Assembly: GCF_041146395.1 (NCBI RefSeq) | Contig: NC_090989.1 | Span: forward strand, 252,330,843 to 252,394,842 | From: Eulemur rufifrons | Taxonomy: Eukaryota; Chordata; Mammalia; Primates; Lemuridae | DNA: 64,000 bases | Reading direction: 5' to 3' | Shown here: positions 1 to 11,455 of the stretch, in pieces | How positions within the stretch are numbered: the first letter of the stretch is position 1 | How the letters are laid out: each line of letters opens with the position of its first letter | The notes under the pieces: generated by a model | Databases searched by the model: none | What the model was told of the DNA's origin: nothing | What the model saw: the letters and a program-made list of their open reading frames with translations, nothing else | Made by a program: the position numbers and the translations under genes

Positions 1-919
1 GAACAGTGTTTCCCCTTCCCCCCCACTTCTCTCCCTTTTCAGCTCCACTCCATTTTTCTGTCCTGTCTTGATAAACTCTATTTTAGAGTTATTTTAACCA
101 CATCTTTTAACCATATAGCTCTATCCTCTTTGCATGCATTTAAATATTGGTTCCTTGGTTCTTTGCTCATCTTTCTCTGTACCTTTTCTTGAGTAACTTC
201 ATACAAATTCATGACTTCATTTAGCAACAGAGAGAAGATTCTCAACTCTATCTCTAGCCCAGATCTCTCTGCTGAGGTCCAGATCCAAATATTAAACTGA
301 CTCTGGGACCCTTCACTTAGCTGAACCTCCGGAAACTTAACCTCAACCCACTCAACCTGTACTGTACTATCATTTTTCCTCCAGATTTCACCCCAAGATG
401 TCATCACCATCAACCCAGTCACCCAAGGCAGAATGAGGAGGCTCATCCTATGCTTCTTCCTCTAGCCTCATGTCCAATCGTATAAATCCTGCGTCCTTGC
501 TATTTCTTGTTTCCGTTTCCCCCATTGTTACTAGCATTGCCTTTGCTCAGGCTGCCATCGCCTTTTACGTGGATCACAGCATAAAATCTCCCAACTCAGT
601 CCCCTGGTTCTCCCCTTTCTAAAGCATCAGCAATACTATTTCAAGAGTAATCTTTCTGAAAGGCAAATTTGGTCATGTCAAGCCCCGGTTTAGCGTATTT
701 TAAGGGCTTCCCATGCCCTCTGGATCAAGTTAAAATTTGAACACTTTATTATTGGGCCCTCTCTAGCCTTGTCTGCCATCATGCCCCCATCTGCCTTCAC
801 TCCAGTTACAATATTTCTGGTCTTCGTGTCATCGAACACGTGTTCTCATATCCTAAAATGCTTCTCCCCACCTTCTTCTTCACCTAGCTAACTCCTAGTC
901 ACCCTTCAAAACTCAGATT

Positions 920-1050
920 AGTTGGAACTAGATAGAGGTGATGGTTGAACAACGTAGTCCATGTACTAATTGCCACTGAATTGTACATTTTAAAAGGGTT
1001 AATTTTATGTTATGTGACATTCACCTCAATTTAAAAAGAAAAAAAGTTCA
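920..1050 (+). repeat. L1M-type 3' end fragment inside L2
   Basis: It has the common L1 3' tail wording (GCCACTGAATTGTACATTTT ... TTATGTGACATTCACC), followed by A-rich sequence. It is flanked by a short imperfect repeat of the L2 target (CTCAGATTA / TTCAGATTA). Confidence 0.6.
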
Positions 1051-1226
1051 GATTAGGCATTGTCTCTCTAGGAGCTTTTCCTAATCCCTTAGTGTGACTT
1101 ATATAACTGTTCTATTTGTTCCTTGGCTTCCCTGTAACTACCTCTATCAGTGACACTTATGAAGCAATGGAATAATTCATTCATTTGTCTATTCCAAGCA
1201 TATAACAGACCTTCAATAAATGTCTG

Positions 1227-1575
1227 GGTTTTTTTGTTTGTTTTTTGTTTTTTTTTTTGAGACAGAGTCGCACTTTGTTGCCCAGGCTAGAGTGCCGTGG
1301 CGTCAGCCTAGCTCACAGCAACCTTAAACTCCTGGGCTCAAGGGATCCTCCTGTCTCAGCCTCCCGAGTAGTTGGGACTACAGGCATGCACCACCATGCC
1401 CGGCTAATTTTTTCTATATATATTTTTAGCTGTCCATATAATTTCTTTCTATTTTTTAGTAGAGATGGGGTCTCACTCTTGCTCAGGCTGGTCTCGAACT
1501 CCTGAGCTCAAACGATCCGCCCACCTCGGCCTCCCAGAGTGCTATGATTACAGGCGTGAGCCACCGCACCCGGCC
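1227..1575 (-). repeat. Alu, strepsirrhine type, reverse orientation
   Basis: Poly-T tail first, right arm with GCCGTGGCGTCAGCCTAGCT, the inter-monomer extra segment, then CCCGGCC. An 8-bp target-site duplication AATGTCTG lies at 1219-1226 and 1576-1583. It is inserted in an L2 tail. Confidence 0.93.
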
Positions 1576-1631
1576 AATGTCTGTTGAATTAATGAACAAA
1601 TGAAATGAATGAATATTAAAACCTGTCTCGT

Positions 1632-1750
1632 GGCCGGGCGAGGTGGCTCACGCCTGTAATCCTAGCACTCTGGGAGGCCGAGGCGGGTGGATCGTTTGAG
1701 CTCAGGAGTTCGAGACCAGCCTGAGCAAGAGTGAGACCTCATCTCTACTA

Positions 1751-1786
<36 letters not shown>

Positions 1787-1998
1787 GAAAGAAATTATCT
1801 GTACAACTAAATATATATAGAAAAAATTAGCCTGGCATAGTGGTGCACGCCTGTAGTCCCAGCTACTCGGGAGGCTGAGGCAAGAGGATTGCTTGAGCCC
1901 AGGAGTTTGAGGTTGCTGGTGAGCTAGGCTGATGCCACAGCACTCTAGCCCAGGCAACAGAGTGAGACTCTGTCTTAAAAAATAAAAATAAAAATAAA
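1632..1998 (+). repeat. Alu, strepsirrhine type, forward orientation
   Basis: GGCCGGGCG start, extra inter-monomer segment and A-rich end. Target-site duplication AAAACCTGTCTC lies on both sides (1618-1629 and 1996-2007). It faces the Alu at 1227 as an inverted pair 57 bp apart. Confidence 0.93.
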
Positions 1999-2009
1999 AC
2001 CTGTCTCTT

Positions 2010-2610
2010 TAGCTATGTTGCTTGTTTCCATGAATGGCATCACCACCCAATAGCTCAAACCAGAAACCTGGAAGTCTTTCTGGACCTCTCTTCCATTCCA
2101 CTAATCCAGTGCATTCAGTTACCAAGTTCCATATACTCTGTCTCAGAAATGTCTTCAATTCTTTCCCTTCCTGTTCGCCCCCAGTCCCACTGCTCTCGCT
2201 TACAATAACACCCTCTTCTCTGGTCTCCCTGCCTCCACTTCTGCTTCTTTCCACTCCATTATCCACACCACAGAGAATAATCTTCCCAAAATACAAATCA
2301 GATCATATCATTTGCCAGTTTAAAATCCTTTAGTGGCTCAGCATAGCTTCCTTACCTCGGTGTTGCCAACCTCTCCAACTTCATTGTCCACTTCTGCTGC
2401 ATAATCTCATTCTTGCCATACCAAACCATTTCTGTTCCCCAAAGATTCTGTTATCTTCAGAAGCCCCTATGCCTTTCACTCTTTCTATTCTCTCCTCTTA
2501 AAGTACACTTCCTTCCTTCCTTTGTGTAGATAATGTCTATCTGCTCTTTAAGTCTCAGCTTGGGTCACTTCTCCAGGAGCCTTCACTAGACCTAATCTAG
2601 AAATTAGCAC
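2010..2610 (+). repeat. L2 LINE remnant
   Basis: Resembles L2 coding and 3' sequence: 'accagaaacctggaagtc', 'actggtctccctgcctccac', 'aatcagatcatatcat', 'ctccaggagccttcac'. Confidence 0.6.
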
Positions 2611-2699
2611 CATTTGAGCTACTACCTCAATCCTATGTGCTTCAAAGAACAATTTGGGTATAGAACTTTCCAGGTCCTTCTGGAAAATTCATTCTCTCT

Positions 2700-2942
2700 C
2701 CCTTTCATCCCATTCATCCATACATACAACAAGTATTTATTGGGCATATACCATGATCTGGGCACTACTGTAGATACAGTGAAGGACAAAAACCAAAATG
2801 GTTTCTTCTATCGTGGAGCTTACATTCGAGTAGGAGAGATGGTACCAAGTAAGCAAACAAGATCATTCAGATAATACATGCTATAAAGACAACACAACAG
2901 CTACTGTAATAGTGAGAGACCGTGAGCAGGAAGCAGTGGCTA
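2700..2942 (-). repeat. L2 LINE remnant, reverse; first half of a copy split by Tigger1
   Basis: Antisense L2 3' end ('tatttattgggcatataccatgatctgggcact', 'ggagcttacattc'). The copy resumes at 5448 beyond the transposon. Confidence 0.65.
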
Positions 2943-3705
2943 CAGACAAACCTCAGACACATTGTAGGTTCAACTCCGGACCACCACAATAAAGTAAACA
3001 TCGCAGTAAAGCAAGTCACATGAATTTTTTAGTTTCTCAGTGCATATAAAAGTTATGTTTACACTATACTATAGTCTATTAAGCATGCAATAGCATTATG
3101 TCTAAAATAATACCTTAATTTAAAAATACCTTATTCCTAAAAATCATCTGCGCCTTCAGCTCAGTTGTAGTCTTTTTGCTGGTGGAGGGTCTTGCCTACA
3201 TGTTGATGGCTGCTGACCAATCAGGGTGGTGGTTGCTGAAGTTGGGGTGGTTGTGGCAATTTCTTAAAATAAGGCAGTAGTGAAGTTTGCCACATTGATT
3301 GACTCTTCCTTTCACAAAATTTTCCTCTGTAGCATGCAACACTGTTTAATAGCATTTTACCCACAATAGAACTTCTTTCAAAATTGGTTTCAATTCTCTC
3401 AAACCCCGATGCTGCTTTCTCAACTAAGTTGGAGTATCTAAATGCTTTGTTGTCATTTCAACAATGTTCACAGCATCTTCGCCAGGAGTAGTTTCCATCT
3501 TAAGAAACCACTTTCTTTGCTTATCCATAAGAAGCAACTCTTTATCTGTTCAATCATGAGATTGCAGAAATTTGGTCACCTCTTCAGACTCCACTCCTAA
3601 TTCTAGCTCTCTGGCTGTTTCCACCACACCTGCAGTTACTTCCTCCACTGAAGTCTTGAACCCCTCAAAGTCACACATGAGGGTTGGAATCAACTTGTTC
3701 CAAAC

Positions 3706-4502
3706 TCATGTTACCGTGAATATTTTGACCTCTTCCCATGAATCATGAATCTTATTAATAGCATCTAGAATGGTGAATCCTTTCCAGAAGGGTTTCAAGT
3801 TACTTTGCCCAGATCCATCATGGGAATCACCGTCTATGGCAGCTGTAGCCTTATGAGATGTATTTCTTAAGTAAGAAGATTTGAATGTCGAAATTGTTCC
3901 ATGATCCATGGGCTACAGAATGGATATCTTGTTAGCAAGCATGAAAACAAGATTTATCCCCTTATACATCTCCATCAGAGCTCTTGGAAGACCAGGTGCA
4001 CTGTTAATGAGCAGTAATACTTCGAACTGAATCTTTTTTTCTAAGCAGTAAATCTCAACAGCGGGCTTAAAATATTCAGTAAACCATACTATAAACAGAT
4101 GTGCTGTCATCTAGGCTTTGTTGTTCCATTTCTAAAGCACAAACAGTATAGATTTAGCATAATTCTTAAGGACCCTAGAATTTTCAGAACAGTCAATGAA
4201 TATTGGCTTCAATTTAAAGTCACCAGCTGCATTGGCCCCTAACAAGAGTCCAACTGTCCTTTGAAGCCAGGCATTAACTTCTCCTCTCTAGTTATGAAAA
4301 TCCTAGATGGCATCTTCTTCTAATAGAAAGCTGTTTCGTCTATATTAAAAATCTGTTGTTTAATGTAACCATCTTCATCAATTATCTTAGCCAGATTTTC
4401 TGGATAACTTGCTGCCTCACTTTGCATTTTAATGTTATGGAAATGGCTTCTTTCCTTAAACCTCATGAACCTACCTCTGTTAGCTTCCAGCTTTTCTTCC
4501 AC
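3706..4502 (-). pseudogene. Tigger1 transposase relic, broken
   Basis: Three open fragments on the minus strand, in different frames, cover the DDE region. The first Asp survives (NIDETAFY, about 4320-4330). The second is Asn in [10 protein letters not shown] (about 4000). Frameshifts and stops separate the pieces. Confidence 0.8.
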
Positions 4503-5046
4503 AGCTTCCTCACCTCAGTTAGCCTTCATAGAATTGAAGAGACTTAGAGCCTTCCTCTAGATTAGGCTTTGACGTAAGGGAATGTTGTGGCTGGTAGGAT
4601 CTTCTATCCAGACAACTCAAACTTTCTCCACATCGGCAATAAGGCTGTTTCACTTTCCTATCATTGGTGTGTTTACTGGAGCAGAATTTTTAATTTCCTT
4701 CAAGAACTTTTCCTTCACAATCACAACTTGGATGTTTGGTGCAAGAAGCCTAGCTATTGGCCTGTCTCAGCTTTCAACATGCCTTCCTCACTAAGCTTAA
4801 TCATTTCTAGCTTTTGATTTCAAGTGAGAGATGTGGGACTCTTCCTTTCATTTGAACCCTTAGAGGCCACTGTAGGGTTCTTACTTAGCTTAATTTCAAT
4901 ATTATGTAGGGGATAAGGAAGCCCGAAGAGAGGGAGAGAAATGAGGGAATGGCCAGTCAGTGAAGTAATCAGAACACACACAACATTCATTGATTAAGTT
5001 CACCATCTTTTATGAGCATGATTCATGGTGGCCACAAACAATGACT

Positions 5047-5197
5047 ACAGGGCCAAGCACAGTGGCATGCTTGTAGTCCCAGCTACTTGCGAGGCTGAGG
5101 CAAGAGCAATCACTTGAGCCCAGGCATTCAAGACCATCCTGGGCAACGTAGTGAGACCTCATCTCAAAAAAACCCAAAAAATAAAAAATAAACAATT
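5047..5197 (+). repeat. Alu monomer (FLAM-like) inside Tigger1
   Basis: A single arm (GGCCAAGCACAGTGGCATGC ... AGTGAGACCTCATCTC) followed by A-rich sequence. Imperfect duplicated target AAACAATGACTACA / AAACAATTACAATA. Tigger1 sequence continues on both sides. Confidence 0.8.
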
Positions 5198-5447
5198 ACA
5201 ATAGTAAAATCAAAGATCACTGATCACAGATCACCATAACATATATGATAATAATGAAAAAGTTTGAAATATTGTGAGAATTACCAAAATGTGACACAAA
5301 GACATGAACACAAAGAAGTGAACACATGCTATGGCACTAATAGACTTGCTCAACATAGGGTTGCCACAAACGTTCAGTTTGTAAAAAAAAGCACAGTATC
5401 TGTGAAGCACAATAAAGCAAACTGCAGTAAGATGAGGTGTGCCTATA

Positions 5448-5915
5448 CTTTGCATTTGGTAGTCAGAGAAAGCCTTTCTAAGGAAGCGGCATGTGAAATG
5501 TGACATAAATGACTGGAAGGCTCTAGTCCTGCAAAGGTCTGATGGAGAGGCATTCCACGCAGAATAAATAGCTAGTGTAAAGTTTCTAAGATAGGAGCAA
5601 GCTTTGTGTGTAAGAAAAAGTAAGAAGCTTCATGTGGATGAAGCATGGTGAGCAAAGGACGGGGTGGTTAGATATGATGAGGAGCAGAGGAGAGCTTTCA
5701 AATCCATTTGAAAAGATTGCTCAGGCTACTCTATGGAGAATGGGGGTGCAAAAGTGACATCAGGAAGACTAGGAGGCAATTACAGTTGTGTAGGCATGGC
5801 ATGGTGGTGGCTTGGACTAGGGTGGTTGCAGTGGAAAAGTAAGTGGATGAATATGCAATATATTTTAAAGACAGAACCAAAGGGCTTTGTGGATTGGCTA
5901 TGGAGCATACAGGCA
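5448..5915 (-). repeat. L2 LINE remnant, reverse; second half of the copy split by Tigger1
   Basis: Antisense L2 body: 'gtagtcagagaaagcctttc', 'gtggtggcttggactagggt', 'aatatattttaaagacagaa'. It continues the copy left at 2942. Confidence 0.65.
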
Positions 5916-6654
5916 GTGGTTTATCAAATGATCCCATTGATTTGCCCAATAGCATCCTCTCTCATAATCAGGGCACTAAATTCAGAGATTACTGACTCTT
6001 TCCACACAGTTCCTGATGAAAGGGTGACTCTAAGTGGTCATATTTGTACCAGTTGACTCCACTCCCTCTAGCTACAACTGGCCCAATATAGCTTCTCTCT
6101 CTAGGAATCAGAATTAGAACTGTGTGAAACTAAGTCAGTAATGAGGACAGGAATTCAAAGGTCATGTAGTTTCAGGACATGGGGACTCCATTTTAAAGTG
6201 ACCATGATTGGTTGTAAATAAAAGGATAAGGTGAGCCAAGTTATCTAGTCTGTAGAAAGAAGAATGAAGCAGATGTCCAAAGAGAAACAGACAAGACACT
6301 GTTCCATCCCAGTAAAAAGTCTCATGAGGGGCTTTCTGAAGTTGGGTTGTTTTAGGACATCGTTTTACCTGAGCTTGATTGTTTTTATTCTCTGCTGGGT
6401 GTTTTTATTCTCTACTGCCAATAGCAAAAACACAGAGGCAGCTCCAATTTACATAGGCAAGGTTCACACTTGTTCTTTTCAAATGCCTCCCAGAAACACA
6501 GAGAGGTCACAGGACCATTCAGCTCACCCTGCACCTTTATCTTTAAGAACTCATGGGGGAAGTAACCCAACCTTATTTACCACTGCCAGAAACAGAGAAA
6601 CCAGAGTACTGTTCTAGCCCCAACATATCCTTGTGATTCCAGCCCCAAATCTTC
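5916..6654. other. Upstream stretch with no recognised feature
   Basis: No gene, promoter or repeat family recognised. Open frames here are short and lack coding character. Confidence 0.5.
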
Positions 6655-7080
6655 TAAGATACATGCAAAGCGTTTGGGAGAATATACAGCATTTGGAAGA
6701 TCCTGGGAGTCATCCTAGACTATTTGCTCTACCTTACTCCCCCACCCACCATGACACATTTAATTACTCATTAAGTGCTGCAGATTTTACACCCTAAATT
6801 GCTTTTGACTCTATGTCCTCTTACCTAAGTCCTCAGCCACTGCCCTAATTCAGATCCTCTCACTTCTCATCATAATTACCAGTCTCTACTAGAGTAAGAT
6901 TTCGAAAGTGCAGATCTGTTCAAATCACTCCCCTGCTTTAAATAATGGTGTCTACAGCCTTCAGAATAAAATTCAAACTCTTGAACATACATACAAGGCC
7001 ATTCATAACTGCACTCCTGCCTTCTTCCTACATTTCACCCACACTTAACTATTTGTAGTTTACTTAAAGTATCATGTTTT
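6655..7080 (+). repeat. L2 LINE remnant
   Basis: L2-like wording: 'tcctgggagtcatcctaga', 'atctgttcaaatcactcccc', 'aaattcaaactcttgaac', 'acaaggccattcataac'. Confidence 0.6.
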
Positions 7081-8005
7081 TTTCATGGCTCTGTGTTTTT
7101 TATGTATTCTTTGATTTGCAAGTGTCCAGAAAAATTGTGGAAGACTTTGTTTGAAATGGGTGTCCTTTTAATGGAATGTTGGGTGCTAAGGACCCTTGGG
7201 GATTATTTGATTCTATTAGAGGTGAGAGCCTTTGATTTCCTTTGACTAGGTTCCTGTTTTACAACTAGGCTGTTTTCTAACTCTTTAGAGATGGAACTTG
7301 TGGAATACTGAATGCAAAATGTTTCCTGCCCATAACAATGCAAACGATTCCTGTCCTGGGTGATGCAAATTAATTTTGTCCAGTAGAGAAATTTCTAAAC
7401 GTTGAGTCCTCATTTGAACTGGTTTTAATATCTTACCAATTCCCTCATTAGTGAGTTTAATAAAATCTTTGAAATGTGTTCATTTAGTATTTTTATAGGG
7501 CTCATGATTTTACCTTTTTGAAAATTATCCTTTAACACACATAATAGGAAGTAACCCTCACTTGCCAAAGCCAAAAATAAGACTATATGAATGGATAGAA
7601 GGATGCATCATGAACCCAGTGCAGGAATCAAGCTGGGCCTTAGTAAGAAGTGAAACCAGATGCTGAAGGCCCCAAGAACTTAGGGAGTGGTCTCTTTGTG
7701 TCCAGACGTGGCTGCTCTGTTTGCAACAGGTTGATCCTTCTCGTAGCTAGTTTTCTATGCTACTCAGGCCAAATGGACAAGTAGAAGGAGGCTACCCACA
7801 GTTCCCAAATTTCCATCATATGTCCAACCATGAGCAGAGGTGTAGCTCCCTCTCCTCCAATTCCAAATTCTCAGGAAAGGGACTCTAATTGGCTTAGTTT
7901 GGGTAAAAAGTCCCCACCCTGGACCATTTAACTGAGGGATCACACGATGCAAACATGACGCCTCATCGGTCCCCCTGCTGGCAGCACTAGCCCTCTCCAC
8001 CTCAC
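7081..8005. other. Upstream stretch with no recognised feature
   Basis: A/T-rich, non-coding, with no repeat family that I could name. Confidence 0.5.
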
Positions 8006-8390
8006 CATCATGCAAGCCTAGAACTTTATTTCTAAAGAGGCAATTCCTGCCTCTGCATAAAGCCCTTCAGTGTTTCTCCACTGTTTACAGGATAAATCCC
8101 AACTCCTTAGAGTGTGACAGGAGGCTCTTCATCATCAAAGCCTGACCGTCTCTCCTGGTCTCTCTCCATTGCATCCCACACCTCAGACATACCAGTTATT
8201 TTGCCCCTCTGTTCTTTTGCACATGCGGATTCCCCCGCCCCTTTACCCCCTCCTTATTCTTCAAAGCTCAGCTCATACCACTTCTGTGAAGCCTGAAGAT
8301 GCATGACACATTGTGACATTTATCTGCTTCCTTGGTTGAACAACAGGGCTGTGAGCCCTAAAGTACAGGGTCTCTTTCACGGATAGAACG
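8006..8390 (+). repeat. L2 LINE remnant just upstream of the CpG island
   Basis: 'aaagcccttcagtgtttctcc', 'caggataaatcccaactcctta', 'ttcaaagctcagctcatacc', ending near 'gggctgtgagcccta'. Confidence 0.55.
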
Positions 8391-9099
8391 GACTTTTCTT
8401 GGCGGGCTTTCAGTAACTATTTGCTGAAGGACTGCTTGCTCCCACCCCTCTTCGGCTAGAAGCAGGAGACACAGGGATGCTGCACGTCCCCACCCGCTCC
8501 GCACTGAAGAGCGAAGAGCGGCAGGCGCACGGGGTCCAGGAGGCTGCTTAACCCTGGCTATGCATAGGGTGCTTTTAAAAAATATCAAAGCCTGGGCGCC
8601 ACCCAACCCCCACGTCACGCCACTACAGTAATTCTGAGTCAGTCAGTCTCGGGTCAAGTCGGCCCCCGATTTTTGTTGCTATTTTGTTGTTTGTTTGTTT
8701 TTTTTAACTTCCCGAGGTTCTACTGCGGAGCCAGGGTTAACAACCTCTGCTTTGGGCGAAGCTGGGAACCCACACGCACCCGCCCTCCAGACCAGCAGGC
8801 CGGCGCCCTAGGCCTCCCCGGGTTCCAGCGCCCAAGGGCCGCAGGCCGCCGGGCACCCCCGCAGGCGCGGGGCGCGGTCCGCAGAAGGCGGGGCCCCGGC
8901 CGAAGCCTCGCCGTCCCGAGCGGAAAGCGCGGCGCGTGATTCTGGCTGCGCCCTTCGCTGCGGGAGCCGGGCAGCGGGGCGAGCGCCGCGGCCTCATCGG
9001 GCCGAACCAACACGCCGCCGGAGGGGCGGGCAGCACGAGGGCAACCCGGATCGCACCATCGGCGCCACGCCGGCAGGGGGGCCGGGCGTTACCAAGCCG

Positions 9100-9218
9100 T
9101 CTGGAGAGGAGGGGGGCGCCGGCGTGTCCCGGCCCCTGGAGGGCGCGAGGCGCCGCCGCCGCCGCCGCTGCAGCCGCCGCAGTCCGCGCGGAAGGACCAG
9201 GCTGAGACGAGGAACGAG
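9100..9218 (+). other. RUSC2: Putative non-coding first exon 1a of RUSC2 (5' end uncertain)
   Basis: The CpG island ends in CGAG|GTAGGA, a good splice donor at 9218/9219. No ATG occurs between about 8940 and 9218, so a transcript starting here carries no upstream start codon before exon 2. The transcription start is not visible in the sequence, so the left coordinate is only a guess. Confidence 0.5.
9151..9182. repeat. GC-rich (GCC)n trinucleotide run in the first exon
   Basis: An interrupted CCG/GCC repeat lies inside the CpG island close to the donor. Such runs in 5' leaders are length-polymorphic and can form stable RNA structure. Confidence 0.8.
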
Positions 9219-9240
9219 GTAGGAGCGCCTCTCCGGAGGC

Positions 9241-9875
9241 CAGCGGGGTCCTAGAGATCCATTGTCCCTAGGTTCTAAGTGATCCCTTAGGAGAAGACCC
9301 TCTGTCTGTCCACCTATCCAGCCCTCAGCGCCGCCGCCCTTCCCCTCAACCCTTCCCCCTCGGCTCCACCCTCCCTCTCGGCTCTGACCCCTGGACAGAC
9401 CCCATCCCCAGTCCTTCTCCTGACCCTTCAGCTCCACCGTCCACGGGACCTTCAAACACCCAGCACCAGCCATCCCTTTGGGCGCCACCCCATATCCACC
9501 CCCAACCGTCTCCTCAAACTGCCCCCCCACCACCCGACTCGCGCCCAGTGGTCGTCGTTGTACCCAAATCTCCTGTGACAGCCCTGGAGGAGCGTGGCCG
9601 CCAGGCACCGGGCCCGCGACTGCAGCAGGGGCCTCCGCACAGCCCATCCCCAGCCCAAGTCTCTATCCCAAGTTGGTATCTGCCCTGCACCTGCTGGCTT
9701 CAGACCCCTCTCTCCCTCTCCCTCTCTCTCATGTATCCAGTTTTTGGGGGTAAAACCTTTGGCTTGGCAGTTTGCCCGTCCCCTGCCACTGCACTCACCG
9801 TGATCCCATTGCCCAAGGCTGGCTGTGGACCTCCAGGCTGGCCCTGCCGACATGGGGGACTGCGCTGGAGGCAAG
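9241..9875. other. RUSC2: GC-rich start of RUSC2 intron 1
   Basis: C-rich, CpG-moderate sequence immediately after the exon 1a donor. Long open frames on both strands reflect base composition, not coding. Confidence 0.5.
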
Positions 9876-9879
9876 GACC

Positions 9880-9975
9880 GTATGCTATTCATCTTTGTAT
9901 CCATGGTCCGCAGCACAGTGCCTGGCATGTGACAGCACTCAGTAAATATCGGATGGATGGATGAATGAATGACTC
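9880..9975 (+). repeat. L2 3' tail
   Basis: 'catagtgcctggcatgtgac'-type L2 end with 'actcagtaaatat' and a GGAT/GAAT tail. Confidence 0.55.
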
Positions 9976-11330
9976 CAGTGCAGGGGCTGGGAGGCAGAGT
10001 GCGTCAATGGGAAAGGTGTCTCCAGTTACATGAAAGGGGGAAAAGGAAGAACATCTGGGGGATTACTTCACTCTTTCAGCCTAGGAATACATCCAGCCTT
10101 TCTATTCATTCATCTAATCTCATTTGCATAGGAGCCTCTATGCATCAGCTGTTTTCTGTTTATGTTCTGTTTACCAAAAAAAAAAAAGGCAGGGCTGGAG
10201 CTGCAGAAATTCTTATTGGTTAGTGCCTGAGAGGCTACACAGATAATCAAGAAAGAGCTTTGCCCCAGCGACTGCTCCTCTTCCCCTGTAGACTGGCTGC
10301 TCTCTCAGGGGAAGAATTCTGCAGGCCAGCCACAGCCTTTAAAGCTGACTCAGTGCAGCTGATCAGCTGGTACTTCAGGAGGGATTGGAGGAATGAAGTA
10401 CCATTTACCTCCTGGATACCCCTTCCTCTCAGGGACTGGAGAGGTAGACATCCCACGCAGGCCGAGTGTGTGATAGAGATATCAAAGGTTCCCAAATGCC
10501 ACTGTAGTATCATCAAGACATATGGATCATTTATGTCTCTTTAGAGCAGAGTCAGGCAAGGATTACCGCTATGTGAACAGTGTCGGTGATAAACAAGAAC
10601 GTCGTCCTTTTAAAGATGGAATTCTTAAAGAACAGAGAGCCTGAAACCTGTTTTTGTTGATTCCTAGGAGGATGACCTGAGCAGATTCAGTTTCCTGAGA
10701 GTAAAAAATGGTTTGGAGACCTCAGTTTTGGCCCAAGTTCTGCGGGGAAGTAGGTAGTATTGCTGAGTGATGAAACAATGGCTGGAAAGCTGTAGGAGTT
10801 TATAAGCTAAGGAAATAGTTGCCTAACTACTTGTAGTTAGTAGTGGCATTATACTGGGGCTCAAAGTATTAGCAAATAAAAATAGCGATTGGAGTTTCTT
10901 AGGAGGCTCCTTAGATATTAAGCGGTGGTATGGCTTAGGGAAAGGAAGAGCAAATCCAGCCAGTATCCCTGGCATTCTGTTACCTGTGCCCCTCCTTCTG
11001 CTAAATGGCTGGCCATAGGGCACTTACCACCATTGCTTCTTTACTGCTTTGAGCCAGGTCACAATCTGATTTCCTCTAATTTCTATGTTGGTGTTTAAGA
11101 TTCATTTTTGAATCCAGGCCTGCCTTAACTGGAGGCTGGGTATGCTCTCACTCAACCATTTCTAGCTTTGATTTATCCTTCTCCACTTTCTTTTTCCTGC
11201 CCTCTGACATGTCTTCATAAAGTCTTGGATCATAGAAACCCAATATTTGGTGAGGGGATCCTGAACTGGATGGATTAAGCAATACCTTTTTTTTTTGTAA
11301 CCAATACATTTTTAATGGGCATTTTTACTT
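9976..11330. other. RUSC2 intron 1 segment, no recognised feature
   Basis: Mostly unique-looking non-coding DNA with short A-tracts. No element recognised. Confidence 0.45.
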
Positions 11331-11334
11331 TATC

Positions 11335-11455
11335 CTCACCCTCATCAGTGTTGCCAGATAAAACACAGAATGCCCAGTTAAACTTGAATTTCAGATAAAC
11401 AACAGGGAGTCCTGTATTTTCACTTGCTAAATCTGGCAAGTTCATGGGGAGGCTT
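11335..11455. repeat. Short inverted-repeat (MITE-like) relic
   Basis: GTTGCCAGATAAAACACAG on the left and GTCCTGTATTTTCACTTG...AATCTGGCAA on the right are reverse-complementary ends around TTGAATTTCAGATAAAC. It looks like a collapsed non-autonomous DNA element; family not assigned. Confidence 0.4.

Larger units (their letters stand above)
100..1620 (+). repeat. L2 LINE remnant, split by an L1 tail and an Alu
   Basis: Degenerate L2 sequence runs from the region resembling the 'agcccagacctctc' block to the tail 'caataaatgtctgttgaattaatgaa'. It is interrupted by an L1 3' end (about 920-1050) and by the Alu at 1227-1575. Confidence 0.65.
2943..5445 (-). mobile_element. Tigger1 DNA transposon (pogo family), near full length, inactive
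   Basis: About 2.5 kb flanked by TA at 2941-2942 and 5446-5447. Terminal inverted repeats are CAGACAAACCTCAGA... and ...GATGAGGTGTGCCTA. The whole length reads as Tigger1, with the transposase on the minus strand in fragments: a segment around 4320-4502 containing [10 protein letters not shown], one at 3913-4110 containing [16 protein letters not shown], and one at 3706-3909. The catalytic block usually containing IDNAPGH reads INSAPGL, so the second catalytic Asp is Asn. Many stops and frameshifts are present. An Alu monomer is inserted at about 5047-5197. This is a fossil; no function is implied. Confidence 0.9.
8736..9240 (+). promoter_or_regulatory. RUSC2: CpG-island promoter, probable distal RUSC2 promoter
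   Basis: The sequence changes abruptly from A/T-rich to very G/C- and CpG-rich, with GC-box-like GGGGCGGG motifs (near 9019), many GCGC/CGCG steps and a (GCC)n run near 9151-9179. No TATA box is evident, as usual for a housekeeping-type promoter. Just upstream are a CRE half-site (ACGTCA near 8613) and a TGAGTCA AP-1-like site (near 8636). Assignment to RUSC2 is an inference: it is the only CpG island 5' of the gene on this side, about 41 kb upstream of the coding exon, and a good donor lies at its 3' edge. It could also drive a divergent transcript that I cannot see. Confidence 0.75.

Noticed and set aside
8994..9647. A 217-codon open frame on the minus strand across the CpG island and intron 1 start
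   Set aside because: Long open frames on all frames are expected in such GC-rich DNA. The product is low-complexity Arg/Gly/Pro with no recognisable domain.
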